A DNA stretch of 64,000 nucleotides from an uncultured Acidobacteriota bacterium (GTDB taxonomy: Bacteria; Acidobacteriota; Terriglobia; Bryobacterales; Bryobacteraceae). Shown here in pieces: positions 34,683-43,038 of this stretch. Under the pieces are notes generated by a model, which had not been told where the DNA came from, did not search any database, and saw only the letters and a program-made list of their open reading frames with translations. The stretch's first letter is position 1; each line of letters opens with the position of its first letter. The stretch spans positions 124,001 through 188,000 of the forward strand of contig CADEFM010000004.1 of the NCBI GenBank assembly GCA_902826605.1, written 5' to 3'. The position numbers and the translations under genes are program-made.

Positions 34683-35014
34683 AAACCGAACGGTTACACC
34701 TGCTCCGCATACGCGATGCCATTTCCAGAATCGACGACTACGCGGCTGCGGGCAGAACCGAGTTTTTCGCCAAGACGCACTGGCAGGACGCGATCATTCG
34801 TCAATTGGAGATCGTTGCCGAAGCCTGCAAGCGCCTGTCGCCCTCACTACGCGAATCGGCGCCCAATGTTCCCTGGCGCAGGATTTGCGGTCTGCGTGAC
34901 GTCTTGATCCATAACCATATGGGATTGGACCTGGATGCCGTTTGGGTGATCGTCGAGTCCGGAGTTCCAAGCCTAAAGGAAGCCGTGGAGGCAAATCTTT
35001 CCAAGGAAACGTGA
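34679..35014 (+). CDS. HepT-like (DUF86) toxin-family protein, orphan
   Basis: 111 residues, all-helical, from a TTG start. It has the DUF86 pattern: RIRDAISRIDDYAA near the N terminus, DAIIRQLEIVAEACKRL in the middle, and RRICGLRDVLIHNHMGLDLDAVW, the R-x4-H HEPN active-site motif (R73, H78). HepT is a minimal HEPN RNase toxin that MntA inactivates by AMPylating a tyrosine in R-x4-H-x-Y. Here that tyrosine position is His80 (CAT at 34916-34918), and no intact antitoxin gene lies upstream. The catalytic residues remain, so loss of toxicity is not certain. Confidence 0.85.
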   Translation: MKTERLHLLRIRDAISRIDDYAAAGRTEFFAKTHWQDAIIRQLEIVAEACKRLSPSLRESAPNVPWRRICGLRDVLIHNHMGLDLDAVWVIVESGVPSLKEAVEANLSKET

Positions 35015-35036
35015 TTTTAGATCACGTGATTCCAGA

Positions 35037-35834
35037 TTACTCCACTTTCCCGTAGCCAAAACCAGCAGGAGCCGGGTCGATACCCGTCACGCCGCTCTTT
35101 TCCATCGACGTTTTCAGCATTCCCGAGCGCCGCACGTCGTCGATGAAATCGTTCACCGCTTTGAGCGCAGCCAGCTTTCCTTTGAGCACCACAATCGTCT
35201 GCGGCACATCAAGGACGTTATCCGGCAACAGCCGGTACCCGGGCATCTCCTTTACGAGCGTACTGAGCCGCTGGCGGTTCGCCCCAAACGCATCGATCTC
35301 CCCGGCCGCGAATTTCCGCTTCATGTCCGCTGGAGTGCCGTCGGTTTCGACGATCGTGGCTTGCTTGAGCGTTCTGCCAAGAAACAGCGTGATTGAATCG
35401 GCCTTTGTTCCGCCGATGCGCAGTCCTTTGCGGTCGATATCCCCTGCGGAATGCAAGACCGACTGTTCCGGCACAAGGAATGTCTGGCGCACCAGCATAT
35501 AAGTCTGCGAGAACTCCACCGATCCGATTCGCGACGGCGCATACGCGACGAAACCGATGTCGGCCTCGCCCTTGCTCACAGCGTCAATCACGCTTTGCGG
35601 ATTGGGGAAAGGCATTATACTTACCGGAACGCCAAGGCGCCGTCCAAGCTCACGTGAGAGATCGGCGGCAACGCCCCGCACCTCGCCTGTACCCGGATCG
35701 CGAACCGCCTGAGCGGCGTTGCCGGCCAGATACGCCGCGCGCAACGTTCCGCCGGGCGCAACTTCGTTTCCCTGCGCCGCGAGCGCCTGCGTCATCAAAA
35801 TACAGCCCGCCGAAAACAGGACGAAATGTCGCAT
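35037..35834 (-). CDS. Periplasmic solute-binding protein (SBP_bac_3 type)
   Basis: 265 residues with a signal peptide (to about residue 20, QALAAQG). Two-lobed binding protein of the amino-acid/arogenate-dehydratase-like family: TLRAAYLAGNAAQAV, GVAADLSRELGRRLGVPVSIMPFPNPQSVIDAVSKGEADIGFVAY, RIGSVEFSQTYMLVRQTFLVP, DGTPADMKRKFAAGEIDAFGANRQRLSTLV. Start ATG at 35834 with GGGAGG. No permease or ATPase gene is adjacent, so it may be a lone sensor or scavenger component. Ligand unknown. Confidence 0.87.
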   Translation of the reverse strand: MRHFVLFSAGCILMTQALAAQGNEVAPGGTLRAAYLAGNAAQAVRDPGTGEVRGVAADLSRELGRRLGVPVSIMPFPNPQSVIDAVSKGEADIGFVAYAPSRIGSVEFSQTYMLVRQTFLVPEQSVLHSAGDIDRKGLRIGGTKADSITLFLGRTLKQATIVETDGTPADMKRKFAAGEIDAFGANRQRLSTLVKEMPGYRLLPDNVLDVPQTIVVLKGKLAALKAVNDFIDDVRRSGMLKTSMEKSGVTGIDPAPAGFGYGKVE

Positions 35835-35918
35835 AGTGAACTATGCCTCCCGAATGTCATCATTCCATCGACAGGTGCTCAAGTCAACGCGGCTGAGTAG
35901 AGGGCTGGATTTTCCCTG

Positions 35919-36725
35919 TCACTCCCGTGAAATCTTAGCGGCGTTTTTGTCGTTATCCGTGCAGTAGTATTCCAGCAGCTCCGTGTCCAACACGATGTTG
36001 AAATTCATCGTCACAGTCCATGGCTTGGTGTAGGCATTGGGATCATTCACAGTCATTTCGATTTCCATGCGTCCGAAACTCGGACGCCGGAAACGCTCCG
36101 TGATGCGGGCGCCTTCGGTGAGAGGATCCCCGTCGCGGTCCAGCCACGTGCCATCGCGGAAGCCATTGCTTTCCACTATTAATACGTCGCCCTGCCAGCG
36201 GGCTGTGGAATAGCCGTTCCAGGTGGGACCTGGGTCCTCGGGAAGCGGCCGGCCGTCGATGAAAATTTGCCGGAACGTAGTATCGCGCTCACTCAAGATC
36301 AGCAGCAGTCCCGGCGTCTGCACAATTTTCCGCGGAAACGGCGACGTGTGAATTTTTACCAGGCCCAACGGCAGGCACACCGAACTCGGATCGCGCTGGC
36401 CGGATTGCGCGCGGCGCTGTTTCATCAGATCCAGGGCCCACGGCTGATAGGGAAGGCCGCCAGGCAATCCTATGCCTAGATTCATGAATTCGTTCGTGAG
36501 CTGCTGGTCTGGACAACCCGTCGGCGGGCACGGCCGATTTTTCACGCCCTCCCAGATCCCCGAAAAATCGGGTTTGCCGTCCTGAGTGCGCAGGGCGGCG
36601 GCCTGCAAGTCCGGAGCACCCGCGGACGTTCGTGGAACTCCCGACACGGGACGATTTGCCCACTGCCCTTCCACCGCCGCGGCGCCCAATATGCTCAACG
36701 CGGCCAGAGCAGTGGTGCGAATCAT
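35919..36725 (-). CDS. Secreted 'DGKPDFSGIW' family protein
   Basis: 268 residues with signal peptide (to about residue 20). It contains the phrase RTQDGKPDFSGIWEGVKNRPCPP and later FPRKIVQTPGLLLILSERDTTFRQIFIDGRPLPEDPGPTWNGYSTARWQGDVLIVESNGFRDGTWLDRDGDPLTEGARITERFRR. This is a very common exported family in Acidobacteriota with lipocalin-like strands; the function is not established. Its ATG at 36725 overlaps the stop of the upstream LssY_C protein (4 bases), so it is the third gene of an operon. Confidence 0.85.
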   Translation of the reverse strand: MIRTTALAALSILGAAAVEGQWANRPVSGVPRTSAGAPDLQAAALRTQDGKPDFSGIWEGVKNRPCPPTGCPDQQLTNEFMNLGIGLPGGLPYQPWALDLMKQRRAQSGQRDPSSVCLPLGLVKIHTSPFPRKIVQTPGLLLILSERDTTFRQIFIDGRPLPEDPGPTWNGYSTARWQGDVLIVESNGFRDGTWLDRDGDPLTEGARITERFRRPSFGRMEIEMTVNDPNAYTKPWTVTMNFNIVLDTELLEYYCTDNDKNAAKISRE

Positions 36726-38698
36726 TTCTCCAAATCCTCTGTCACGAATCGCACTAGCGCCTCAAGCAGAGCCGCACGCGGATAGGCCGCTTTGTCCATG
36801 CCATTGCGAATAAACGAATCACTCGATTTATCAAACGGCAATGCAATGGCAAAATGGTCCGCGATGGCCGCGCCCAGATACTTGGCTTCCGGCACAACCG
36901 CGTCGTCGCGCAGAAGCTGGCCATCCTGCGCCGTGCCGAAGGAAGAAAGAATCTTCCAGGTTTCGAGCAAAGACTTGGAGGTGGTGGATGCGTCCGACTT
37001 CGCGACCAGCGAATACGTAGGCACCAGCGGATGCGGATAGCTCGCAAGAAAAGCCTGGCGTGCTTCCCGTTTCAAGCTGCGGAACCCGGTAGCGAGATCG
37101 CCCTTGCAATTCTTCATGGGTACTGTTCCCATGTACCTTTCAGCCTGTTTCGGCAAGAGATCCGCGATTGGCGAGCCGCCCGAAGCACCGGCGACAGTGA
37201 CGAAAGCCGCCACCTGCTGGGCCACCCCAGCCTCCTGTGCCAGTGCCACTTGAATATCGGGCGCGCCTTTGCTGTAACCAACCAGGATGTACTTGCGTGG
37301 GTCATTCTTCTGATCCGGGCCCGTTTGATGTTCGCGCAGGTATTGCGCGATCAGCTTGGCATTCGCTTCGCTGGAATCATTCGGCACTTGCAGTAAGTCC
37401 ACGTCGACGCCCTGTTTCTTCAAGGTATCCTGGCCTTCCAGAAATGCCGGAGAATCGGAAACGCAGGAACTCAAAATTCCAGGCACGATCAGGATGCGAT
37501 ATTTCGTGGAGAGCGCTGCGAGTTTGGCATCCTCGCGCCCCTTTCCTTCCACGTAGCGATCGCAAGTCTCCCATTTTCCATCACCCGGATTGTTCTGTTT
37601 GAGCACGGAACAAAACACATCGCTGAAATTCGCGGAGACGTTAGTGGTGTCAGGCAGCAGGTAGATAAGCGCGGTGCGGCCATCGGAGCGAAATTCCTGG
37701 CCATGCGCGGTGCGCGCGACCTTCACCGGTTCCGCGGGTGTCATGTAATCCACCTTGGCCGCTATGCCTGTCTGTAGAAAACTTTCAGCGATGTAGTCGC
37801 GTTCTTTGTCCACCTCGGAATCGATCCGATGCGTGATTTTTCCATTGCGCTGGTCGCGGTCGAATCCAACGTCATGTGTGCCCGCCCCCGCCCACACGGT
37901 CTGGCCCTCCAACTCAAACGGCGCTTTCCAGATGCGAAAGTGATGGCGTGAGGCTATCACGCGCACCGGATCGGCCTGCGCATAGCCGAAGTCCTGCGGA
38001 CGGCCAAAGAGTCGCAGTTCGCTCATCGGGATCGTCACGTACGCCTGCTTCGAAAAAGTCGCCAGCGCACCGCGCAGAATAGTGTCCTTATTGGTGCGGT
38101 CCACTACCACCCAGCCAGCGGCGCTGAGTGCGGCTTGCAGCTTTTCCTGAGAACCAATCACGACAAAGTTGACGCGGTCCCCCACGGATCCATCGGGATC
38201 GCTTACTCGGCGCGGAATTTCGTTGAGGCGGTCTTGCGGGAACGCGGGAACCTGAACATCCGTCTTGGTGACAACGGGTGCCGCTGTTCGCTCCATGCTC
38301 ACGCGGAACACGCCGGTGGCGCTATCATTCGCGCCCTCATTGATGGCTACGAACAAGCGCCCGGCTATGGGAGCCCGGCTTTCGCGCCGTGCGCCAATCA
38401 GGAAAGGCCGCGCCGCGCCGCTGGATCCAATGCGTCCCAGCGCTGCCCCGCGCCCCGCGTCGTTGAGAGGCAATATGCGAATCAGATCCATCCAGCCGCG
38501 CGACAAGCCTTCCGGTCCGTTTGCCTGGCGGGCATTCGCGTACTTGATTTCGCCAGTGACCGTGAAACGCACCGTGTCGCCGGGTTGCAGATCGACGCCC
38601 GTATCTACCCATCCCGCGCCGGACTTCAGATCGATCTCTTTGGGTTGCGCGGCGAGCGGCAGGAGCGCCGCAATGCACAAGAAAATGGAGCTGCGCAA
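36722..38698 (-). CDS. Exported three-domain protein: PA-IL-like + LssY_C + alpha/beta hydrolase
   Basis: 658 residues. Signal peptide 1-18; region 20-137 resembles the PA-IL/galactose-binding sandwich (GWVDTGVDLQPGDTVRFTVTGEI, FLIGARRESRAPIAGRLFVAIN); region about 175-320 matches LssY C-terminal domains (VNFVVIGSQEKLQAALSAAGW, RLFGRPQDFGYAQ, SRHHFRIWKAPF, GAGTHDVGFD, HRIDSEVDKERDYI); region about 400-655 is an alpha/beta hydrolase with nucleophile S477 in VGYSKGAPD. A TTG start at 38698 is set by a GAGGTGA site. It follows the EF-hand hydrolase gene by 3 bases and overlaps the next gene by 4. Substrate unknown; the N-terminal domain suggests a glycan surface. Confidence 0.78.
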   Translation of the reverse strand: MRSSIFLCIAALLPLAAQPKEIDLKSGAGWVDTGVDLQPGDTVRFTVTGEIKYANARQANGPEGLSRGWMDLIRILPLNDAGRGAALGRIGSSGAARPFLIGARRESRAPIAGRLFVAINEGANDSATGVFRVSMERTAAPVVTKTDVQVPAFPQDRLNEIPRRVSDPDGSVGDRVNFVVIGSQEKLQAALSAAGWVVVDRTNKDTILRGALATFSKQAYVTIPMSELRLFGRPQDFGYAQADPVRVIASRHHFRIWKAPFELEGQTVWAGAGTHDVGFDRDQRNGKITHRIDSEVDKERDYIAESFLQTGIAAKVDYMTPAEPVKVARTAHGQEFRSDGRTALIYLLPDTTNVSANFSDVFCSVLKQNNPGDGKWETCDRYVEGKGREDAKLAALSTKYRILIVPGILSSCVSDSPAFLEGQDTLKKQGVDVDLLQVPNDSSEANAKLIAQYLREHQTGPDQKNDPRKYILVGYSKGAPDIQVALAQEAGVAQQVAAFVTVAGASGGSPIADLLPKQAERYMGTVPMKNCKGDLATGFRSLKREARQAFLASYPHPLVPTYSLVAKSDASTTSKSLLETWKILSSFGTAQDGQLLRDDAVVPEAKYLGAAIADHFAIALPFDKSSDSFIRNGMDKAAYPRAALLEALVRFVTEDLEK

Positions 38699-38701
38699 GA
38701 G

Positions 38702-39409
38702 TCACCTCGTCTGGATTGCATCGTCGATATATCGCTCGACTTGTTTCCAGAGTACAGGATCGGCTTCCATCGCGGCATGGCTTCCCCCGAACCGGCGGCG
38801 CACCCAGGAAACGCTGGCCGGATCGGCGGTTTTCCCCATGTATGACCTCTCAAAGTTTCCCAGGATCTTCGTGCGGGCTGGATCGCCGGCGTGAATACTG
38901 CCACGCCCCTGGATGGTCAACGGATCATGTTGATAGAAGTTCACAGCGGAGCGTACGTTGGCGGGAATCACATGATCGCCGCGTCCGACACTATCGATCT
39001 GAACGGTGAGCAGCACCGGAATTCCCAACGTGTCGAGATCGCGCGCAGTATGGAGCGCCGCAGCCGCGCCCCAGCTTTGCCCATATAAAATGACCCGTGC
39101 CGCGGTTCTTTCAGCGGGATCGAGTATTCCGCTGCCGTCGGTATCGAGCGATCGCATCAGCCATGCTAAGGCCGTCTCCCGATGGTGATTGGAGACCGTC
39201 TCGGCATGGACACGGGGCTTATCGCGAAGCCGCAAGGCCAATTTGCGGACCCCCCGGTGCTCTTCATGCCAACGGTCGAAGCCACCGAGAAAACCTACGA
39301 CCAGCGTGTCCCCGGGCGCTAGGCGGGGGGGTGGAATCAAATCGCTCAGTTCCTGTGCCGAAAGCGAGGCCGCGAGTACCAACAGAATGAGAAACACTGC
39401 CTTCACCAC
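38702..39409 (-). CDS. Secreted alpha/beta-hydrolase-like protein with an EF-hand loop
   Basis: 235 residues, GTG start. Signal peptide to about residue 18 (LAASLSAQ). TLVVGFLGGFDRWHEEHRGVRKLALRL begins the hydrolase fold; the nucleophile elbow is GQSWG with S112; a late histidine lies in GGSHAAMEAD. Between strands sits DTDGSGILDPAE (89-100), a canonical 12-residue EF-hand calcium loop (D1, D3, S5, G6, D9, E12). It is the first gene of a tight three-gene operon (next start 3 bases after its stop). The most likely role is a calcium-dependent exported esterase or a regulatory partner of the LssY_C protein; both are inference. Confidence 0.72.
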   Translation of the reverse strand: MVKAVFLILLVLAASLSAQELSDLIPPPRLAPGDTLVVGFLGGFDRWHEEHRGVRKLALRLRDKPRVHAETVSNHHRETALAWLMRSLDTDGSGILDPAERTAARVILYGQSWGAAAALHTARDLDTLGIPVLLTVQIDSVGRGDHVIPANVRSAVNFYQHDPLTIQGRGSIHAGDPARTKILGNFERSYMGKTADPASVSWVRRRFGGSHAAMEADPVLWKQVERYIDDAIQTR

Positions 39410-39510
39410 TGCTTAGATGCGGGCCGCGCTCGCCACGTTACGCTCGCCAAATCGAAGCTGGGTGACGCTCAAGTCTTCTGCAACAATGGCCTTAACTCCA
39501 AGGCAAATGC

Positions 39511-41148
39511 TTAAGTCAAATTCATAGCCTGAAACATCGCGATCCGCTGCTCGCGCAATGGATCGTTGACTATCTTGCTCGCATTGTTAATGACCATGGT
39601 CGCGCGGTCTTTGGCGTCATACGTGGGCCAGCGCGGAAGCTTCGGCGTGTTGGGATTGCCGGTGCGTGCGAAAGCGATCCAGGCATCGCTCACCTTGTCG
39701 GCCAGCGCCATGGCATCCGCGCCGCCGCCTGTGAGCCGCGCCGAGATTTTCACGTTGTCGAAGACAAACGGGATCTCCATGGTGTGCGGCGTCTTCAACT
39801 TCCCGCCCATCACCGGCGTTTCCCATGTGAAGTAATACAGGTACACGGGGCCTTTGCCCAGCGCAGCCCGGCGCTCGGCAATCTTCATGGTGGGCGCGCT
39901 GTAGCGGTGATCACTCGCAATCAGGAAAAATAGATCCGAAGGCGGAGCGCCAGGGTTGGCCCTGCGATAGACATCGATGATGCGCCCGGACTGATCGCCC
40001 ATGATCGCCTGCACGCGCGTACGCAGCCCGTTGTCATCGAGTGAAAACGCGGCGGGATCGTTCAGGTAACTAGTGGTCAGCTCCGTGCGCGTGGAGCCGA
40101 TTAAAACCGGCACATCCGGGGAAACGTTGGACGCAGTGGGATGAAACGGATGCTGCGTGATGAATTTGCCGTCCAGGGTCGGCGAGAAACCGGCGGTCAT
40201 CTGATCGACGCCTGGGGAATCCTTGAGCACCGCGAAGTATGCGGCCATGATCTTTTCCACCGGCATCTTCTGAATTTCACGAACCTGGTTCTTCGGGATC
40301 CCGAGCTTCGCCAGCAGTTGCTCTCCTACCCGGATGGCCGTCGCGCGCTCCACCACCTGCATGGTCGCGCCGCTTTCGATGGCGGCCCGATGGAACAGGC
40401 CTTTGGCGGATGGCATGGCCAGCAGCGTTTCCACTTTGCGGCCGCCGCCGGACTGGCCGAAAACCATGACCGTGTTCGGATCGCCGCCGAAGTTCGCGAT
40501 ATTCGCCCGTACCCATTGCAGCGCCTTCACGATGTCCAGCATGCCGGCGTCGCCAGACGCCGCAAAGTCCGTGCTGAACTCGCTCAAGTTCGCGAAGCCA
40601 AGCACATTCAGCCGGTGATTGATGGTCACCACCACCACATCGCCCCGGCGGGCCAGATTCGAACCGTCGGTATCGGGCGACGATCCGGAGCCAGTGACGA
40701 ATCCTCCGCCGTGGCACCAGAACATCACGGGGCGTTTGCGATTGGCGTTCGCACCCACTGCGGGCGTCCATACATTGAGCACCAGGCAGTCCTCGCCTTC
40801 GGGCGGAAGATTCTCGCTGGCGACGCCCAGCCCCCCGGTCCGCGCCGCTGCGTCGGGGTTGCGTTGCGGAGCGCTATGGCCATATTCAAGCGCGTCGCGC
40901 ACGCCGGTCCACTTGGATGGATCGGCCGGCGCCATGAAGCGGTTTGATCCCGCCGTACTCGCCCCATAGGGGATTCCCTTGAATACTTTAATTCCGTTGT
41001 TATCGACGCCGCGGACCTTGCCCAGTGTCGTTTCCGCTGTGACGAAAATTGCGGATTGCGTACTGGCGCATTCCAGCAGCGCTCCGCCCGAAACGGCGAG
41101 CGCGGATGCGTGCTTTAGAAAATCGCGGCGGCCGAATACGTGATTCAT
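39511..41148 (-). CDS. Tat-exported carboxylesterase (type B)
   Basis: 545 residues from the ATG at 41148 with AAGGAG. Leader GRRDFLKHASALAVSGGALLECAS is a twin-arginine signal. Carboxylesterase-B features: GVRDALEYGHSAPQ-type early loop, EDCLVLNVWTP, the oxyanion stretch MFWCHGGGFVTGSG, the nucleophile elbow VMVFGQSGGGRKVETLLAMP, and YYFTWETPV followed by PHTMEIPFVFDN near the C-terminal histidine. It hydrolyses carboxylic esters in the periplasm; natural substrate unknown. A longer open frame upstream adds sequence before the Tat leader and is rejected. Divergent from the MBL hydrolase (51 bases). Confidence 0.92.
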   Translation of the reverse strand: MNHVFGRRDFLKHASALAVSGGALLECASTQSAIFVTAETTLGKVRGVDNNGIKVFKGIPYGASTAGSNRFMAPADPSKWTGVRDALEYGHSAPQRNPDAAARTGGLGVASENLPPEGEDCLVLNVWTPAVGANANRKRPVMFWCHGGGFVTGSGSSPDTDGSNLARRGDVVVVTINHRLNVLGFANLSEFSTDFAASGDAGMLDIVKALQWVRANIANFGGDPNTVMVFGQSGGGRKVETLLAMPSAKGLFHRAAIESGATMQVVERATAIRVGEQLLAKLGIPKNQVREIQKMPVEKIMAAYFAVLKDSPGVDQMTAGFSPTLDGKFITQHPFHPTASNVSPDVPVLIGSTRTELTTSYLNDPAAFSLDDNGLRTRVQAIMGDQSGRIIDVYRRANPGAPPSDLFFLIASDHRYSAPTMKIAERRAALGKGPVYLYYFTWETPVMGGKLKTPHTMEIPFVFDNVKISARLTGGGADAMALADKVSDAWIAFARTGNPNTPKLPRWPTYDAKDRATMVINNASKIVNDPLREQRIAMFQAMNLT

Positions 41149-41199
41149 AAGGGAACTCCTTCGACGCGATTCTAGCATTACCGACGCTACAATCAGAGC

Positions 41200-41838
41200 A
41201 TGATCCATGAGGTTCTTTCCGTCGGCATGCTGCAATGCAATTGCTCCATTTTCGGGGATGAGCAAACGCATGAGGCCATCGTCATCGATCCCGGCGATGA
41301 GATCGAGCGGATTCTGACGATCCTCCGGAAGCATTCACTTATCGTGAAAGCAATCATCATCACGCACGCCCATATCGATCACATTGGCGGAGCCGCCAAG
41401 CTCAAGGCCGCCACCGGCGCGCCGGTCATCATGAACGCGAAGGATCAGGAACTATACGATCAGATGGATCTACAAGCCACTTGGCTCGGCGTGCAGCCGC
41501 CGGAGCGCACGGTGATCGATTCGGCCGCGAACGAAGGGGATGTGGTTACGCTGGGCGCCGTCGGCACGCGCTTTGAGATATTGCACACGCCCGGCCACAC
41601 GCAAGGCAGCATCTCCGTGTGGATCCCTTCTGAGAACAAGCTCATCGCGGGTGATACGCTGTTTCGGGACAGCATCGGGCGCACCGATCTTCCCGGAGGA
41701 AACCCTCGCCAGATTCTGCGGTCGATTGAGAATAAGCTATTACAACTGCCGGAGGACGCCACGGTGATAGCGGGACACGGAGCAAATACCACCATCGGGC
41801 GCGAGAAAGAACGCAACCCATTCTTGCAGGGGCTTTAG
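41200..41838 (+). CDS. Metallo-beta-lactamase-fold hydrolase (glyoxalase II-like, YcbL type)
   Basis: 212 residues, typical length of YcbL-type hydrolases. Zinc motif THAHIDHIGG (H-x-H-x-D-H), then LHTPGHTQGSISVWIP (third His), AGDTLFRDSIGRTDLPGG (bridging Asp) and VIAGHGANTTIGREKERNPFL (last His and the family's C-terminal motif). Such enzymes hydrolyse thioesters like S-lactoylglutathione or related compounds in the cytoplasm. ATG at 41200; no signal peptide. Ends 7 bases from a convergent small gene. Confidence 0.92.
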   Translation: MIHEVLSVGMLQCNCSIFGDEQTHEAIVIDPGDEIERILTILRKHSLIVKAIIITHAHIDHIGGAAKLKAATGAPVIMNAKDQELYDQMDLQATWLGVQPPERTVIDSAANEGDVVTLGAVGTRFEILHTPGHTQGSISVWIPSENKLIAGDTLFRDSIGRTDLPGGNPRQILRSIENKLLQLPEDATVIAGHGANTTIGREKERNPFLQGL

Positions 41839-41845
41839 CCCGCTC

Positions 41846-42121
41846 CTACGCGGGTGGCACGGACTCAGCACGTTTTTTCTGCAATTCCCCCATCACGCTA
41901 GCGATCAATTCTTTGGCGCCCGTTAAACACTGCTGGATCATTTGGATATCCATGGCCGGTTTCCCGGGTTGGCGTGCGCTTTGGCAATACACGCCGTGCT
42001 GGCCCGTGAGCACCAGTGCGTCGGTGAGCAGGTCCAGCGTCACAGCCAGCCGGCCGCGCTCTAGTCCCATGCGAAATTCGTGCTCTTCGAGCGCGGACTT
42101 GCGGTCGTCATAGACAGACAT
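41846..42121 (-). CDS. Small hypothetical protein
   Basis: 91 residues beginning MSVYDDRKSALEEHEFRMGLERGRLAVTLDLLTDALV and ending in a charged helix ELIASVMGELQKKRAESVPPA. Almost entirely helical, no cysteine cluster apart from C68-type singletons, no signal peptide. The ATG at 42121 is preferred over a longer frame because the added N-terminal part has unnatural composition. Convergent with the MBL hydrolase gene and divergent from the FkbM gene. No family recognised. Confidence 0.55.
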   Translation of the reverse strand: MSVYDDRKSALEEHEFRMGLERGRLAVTLDLLTDALVLTGQHGVYCQSARQPGKPAMDIQMIQQCLTGAKELIASVMGELQKKRAESVPPA

Positions 42122-42198
42122 GACACCACGATACCGGAAAGGAGCCGCAGAATCGAATTCCGGATGAGAGAACCGCGCCCTTGTGAGCACTACTATAC

Positions 42199-43038
42199 GT
42201 GGGACAGTGGATGTATCGCGTATTCGATAAGCTTCGCGAAATAGCGACGTCCGATCTGTCTCCGGTGCACAAAATTCGGTACACCGCACATCTCATAGCC
42301 AAGTCGCGATGTGTAATCAGCCGTTACCGGCTCAGGGGAGGTGGTTGGATCGAACTTCGCCAGGGCACCACGGACCGAAAAGTCTTCGATGAAATCTTCC
42401 TGACGCGGATCTACGCGCCCTTGGCGAAGCTGAGCAAGAGCGGTGCATCGCCGGTGGTTCTGATCGATCTGGGAGCCAACACGGGGTTAAGCGCGATTTA
42501 TCTCGGACGCGTACTCCAGCCGGACTGGATCGTGGTGGTTGAACCGGATCCTTCCAACTATAAGATGTTGTTGCGCAACCTTAGCCTCGCGGGGATCGCG
42601 GACAGACTTGTCGCCGTGCAGGCATTCGCTGGCGCGGAGCGGGGGTTTGCGAAACTGGAAGACTCGGGCAATGGTGCCTGGGGCATGCGGATGGGTGAGC
42701 AATTGGCGAACGGAATACCCGTGCTGCCCATACCCGATATCGCCGCACTGGCTTCCCTGCCTAACAGCAAGACGGCGCGCGTCATCCTGAAGTGCGATAT
42801 CGAAGGCGCGGAACGCCCTATCTTCGAGCGTATTCACGAGTGGGAGCACCTGACCAACTTCGTGATGCTGGAGCTGCACCTGGAGCTCTTCGCAGAAGAA
42901 GAATTCAGGGCCTGCATCGAATCTTCCGGCTACCACTGGAATCTGCACGGGACGATACCACGCGACAGCGTATTGGCAGTGCTCGGACTGGAGAGGCTGG
43001 AACGAAAAACCAAGCGGCGGCGTGCGACTGGGGGCTAA
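42199..43038 (+). CDS. FkbM family SAM-dependent methyltransferase
   Basis: 279 residues from a GTG at 42199 (an ATG at 42211 is also possible). Class I SAM fold: VVLIDLGANTGLSAIYLG (motif I), WIVVVEPDPSNYKMLLRNL (motif II acidic end), and VILKCDIEGAERPIFERI, the K-x-D-I-E-G-A-E signature of FkbM enzymes. They O-methylate sugars or polyketides, fitting the neighbouring glycosyltransferase. Its stop overlaps the convergent stop of the giant SBBP protein by 4 bases. Confidence 0.9.
   Translation: MGQWMYRVFDKLREIATSDLSPVHKIRYTAHLIAKSRCVISRYRLRGGGWIELRQGTTDRKVFDEIFLTRIYAPLAKLSKSGASPVVLIDLGANTGLSAIYLGRVLQPDWIVVVEPDPSNYKMLLRNLSLAGIADRLVAVQAFAGAERGFAKLEDSGNGAWGMRMGEQLANGIPVLPIPDIAALASLPNSKTARVILKCDIEGAERPIFERIHEWEHLTNFVMLELHLELFAEEEFRACIESSGYHWNLHGTIPRDSVLAVLGLERLERKTKRRRATGG

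Noticed and set aside
35010..35030. GTGATTTTAGATCACGTGAT hairpin between hepT and the binding-protein gene
   Set aside because: Short stem without a T tract; possible weak convergent terminator but not enough to call.
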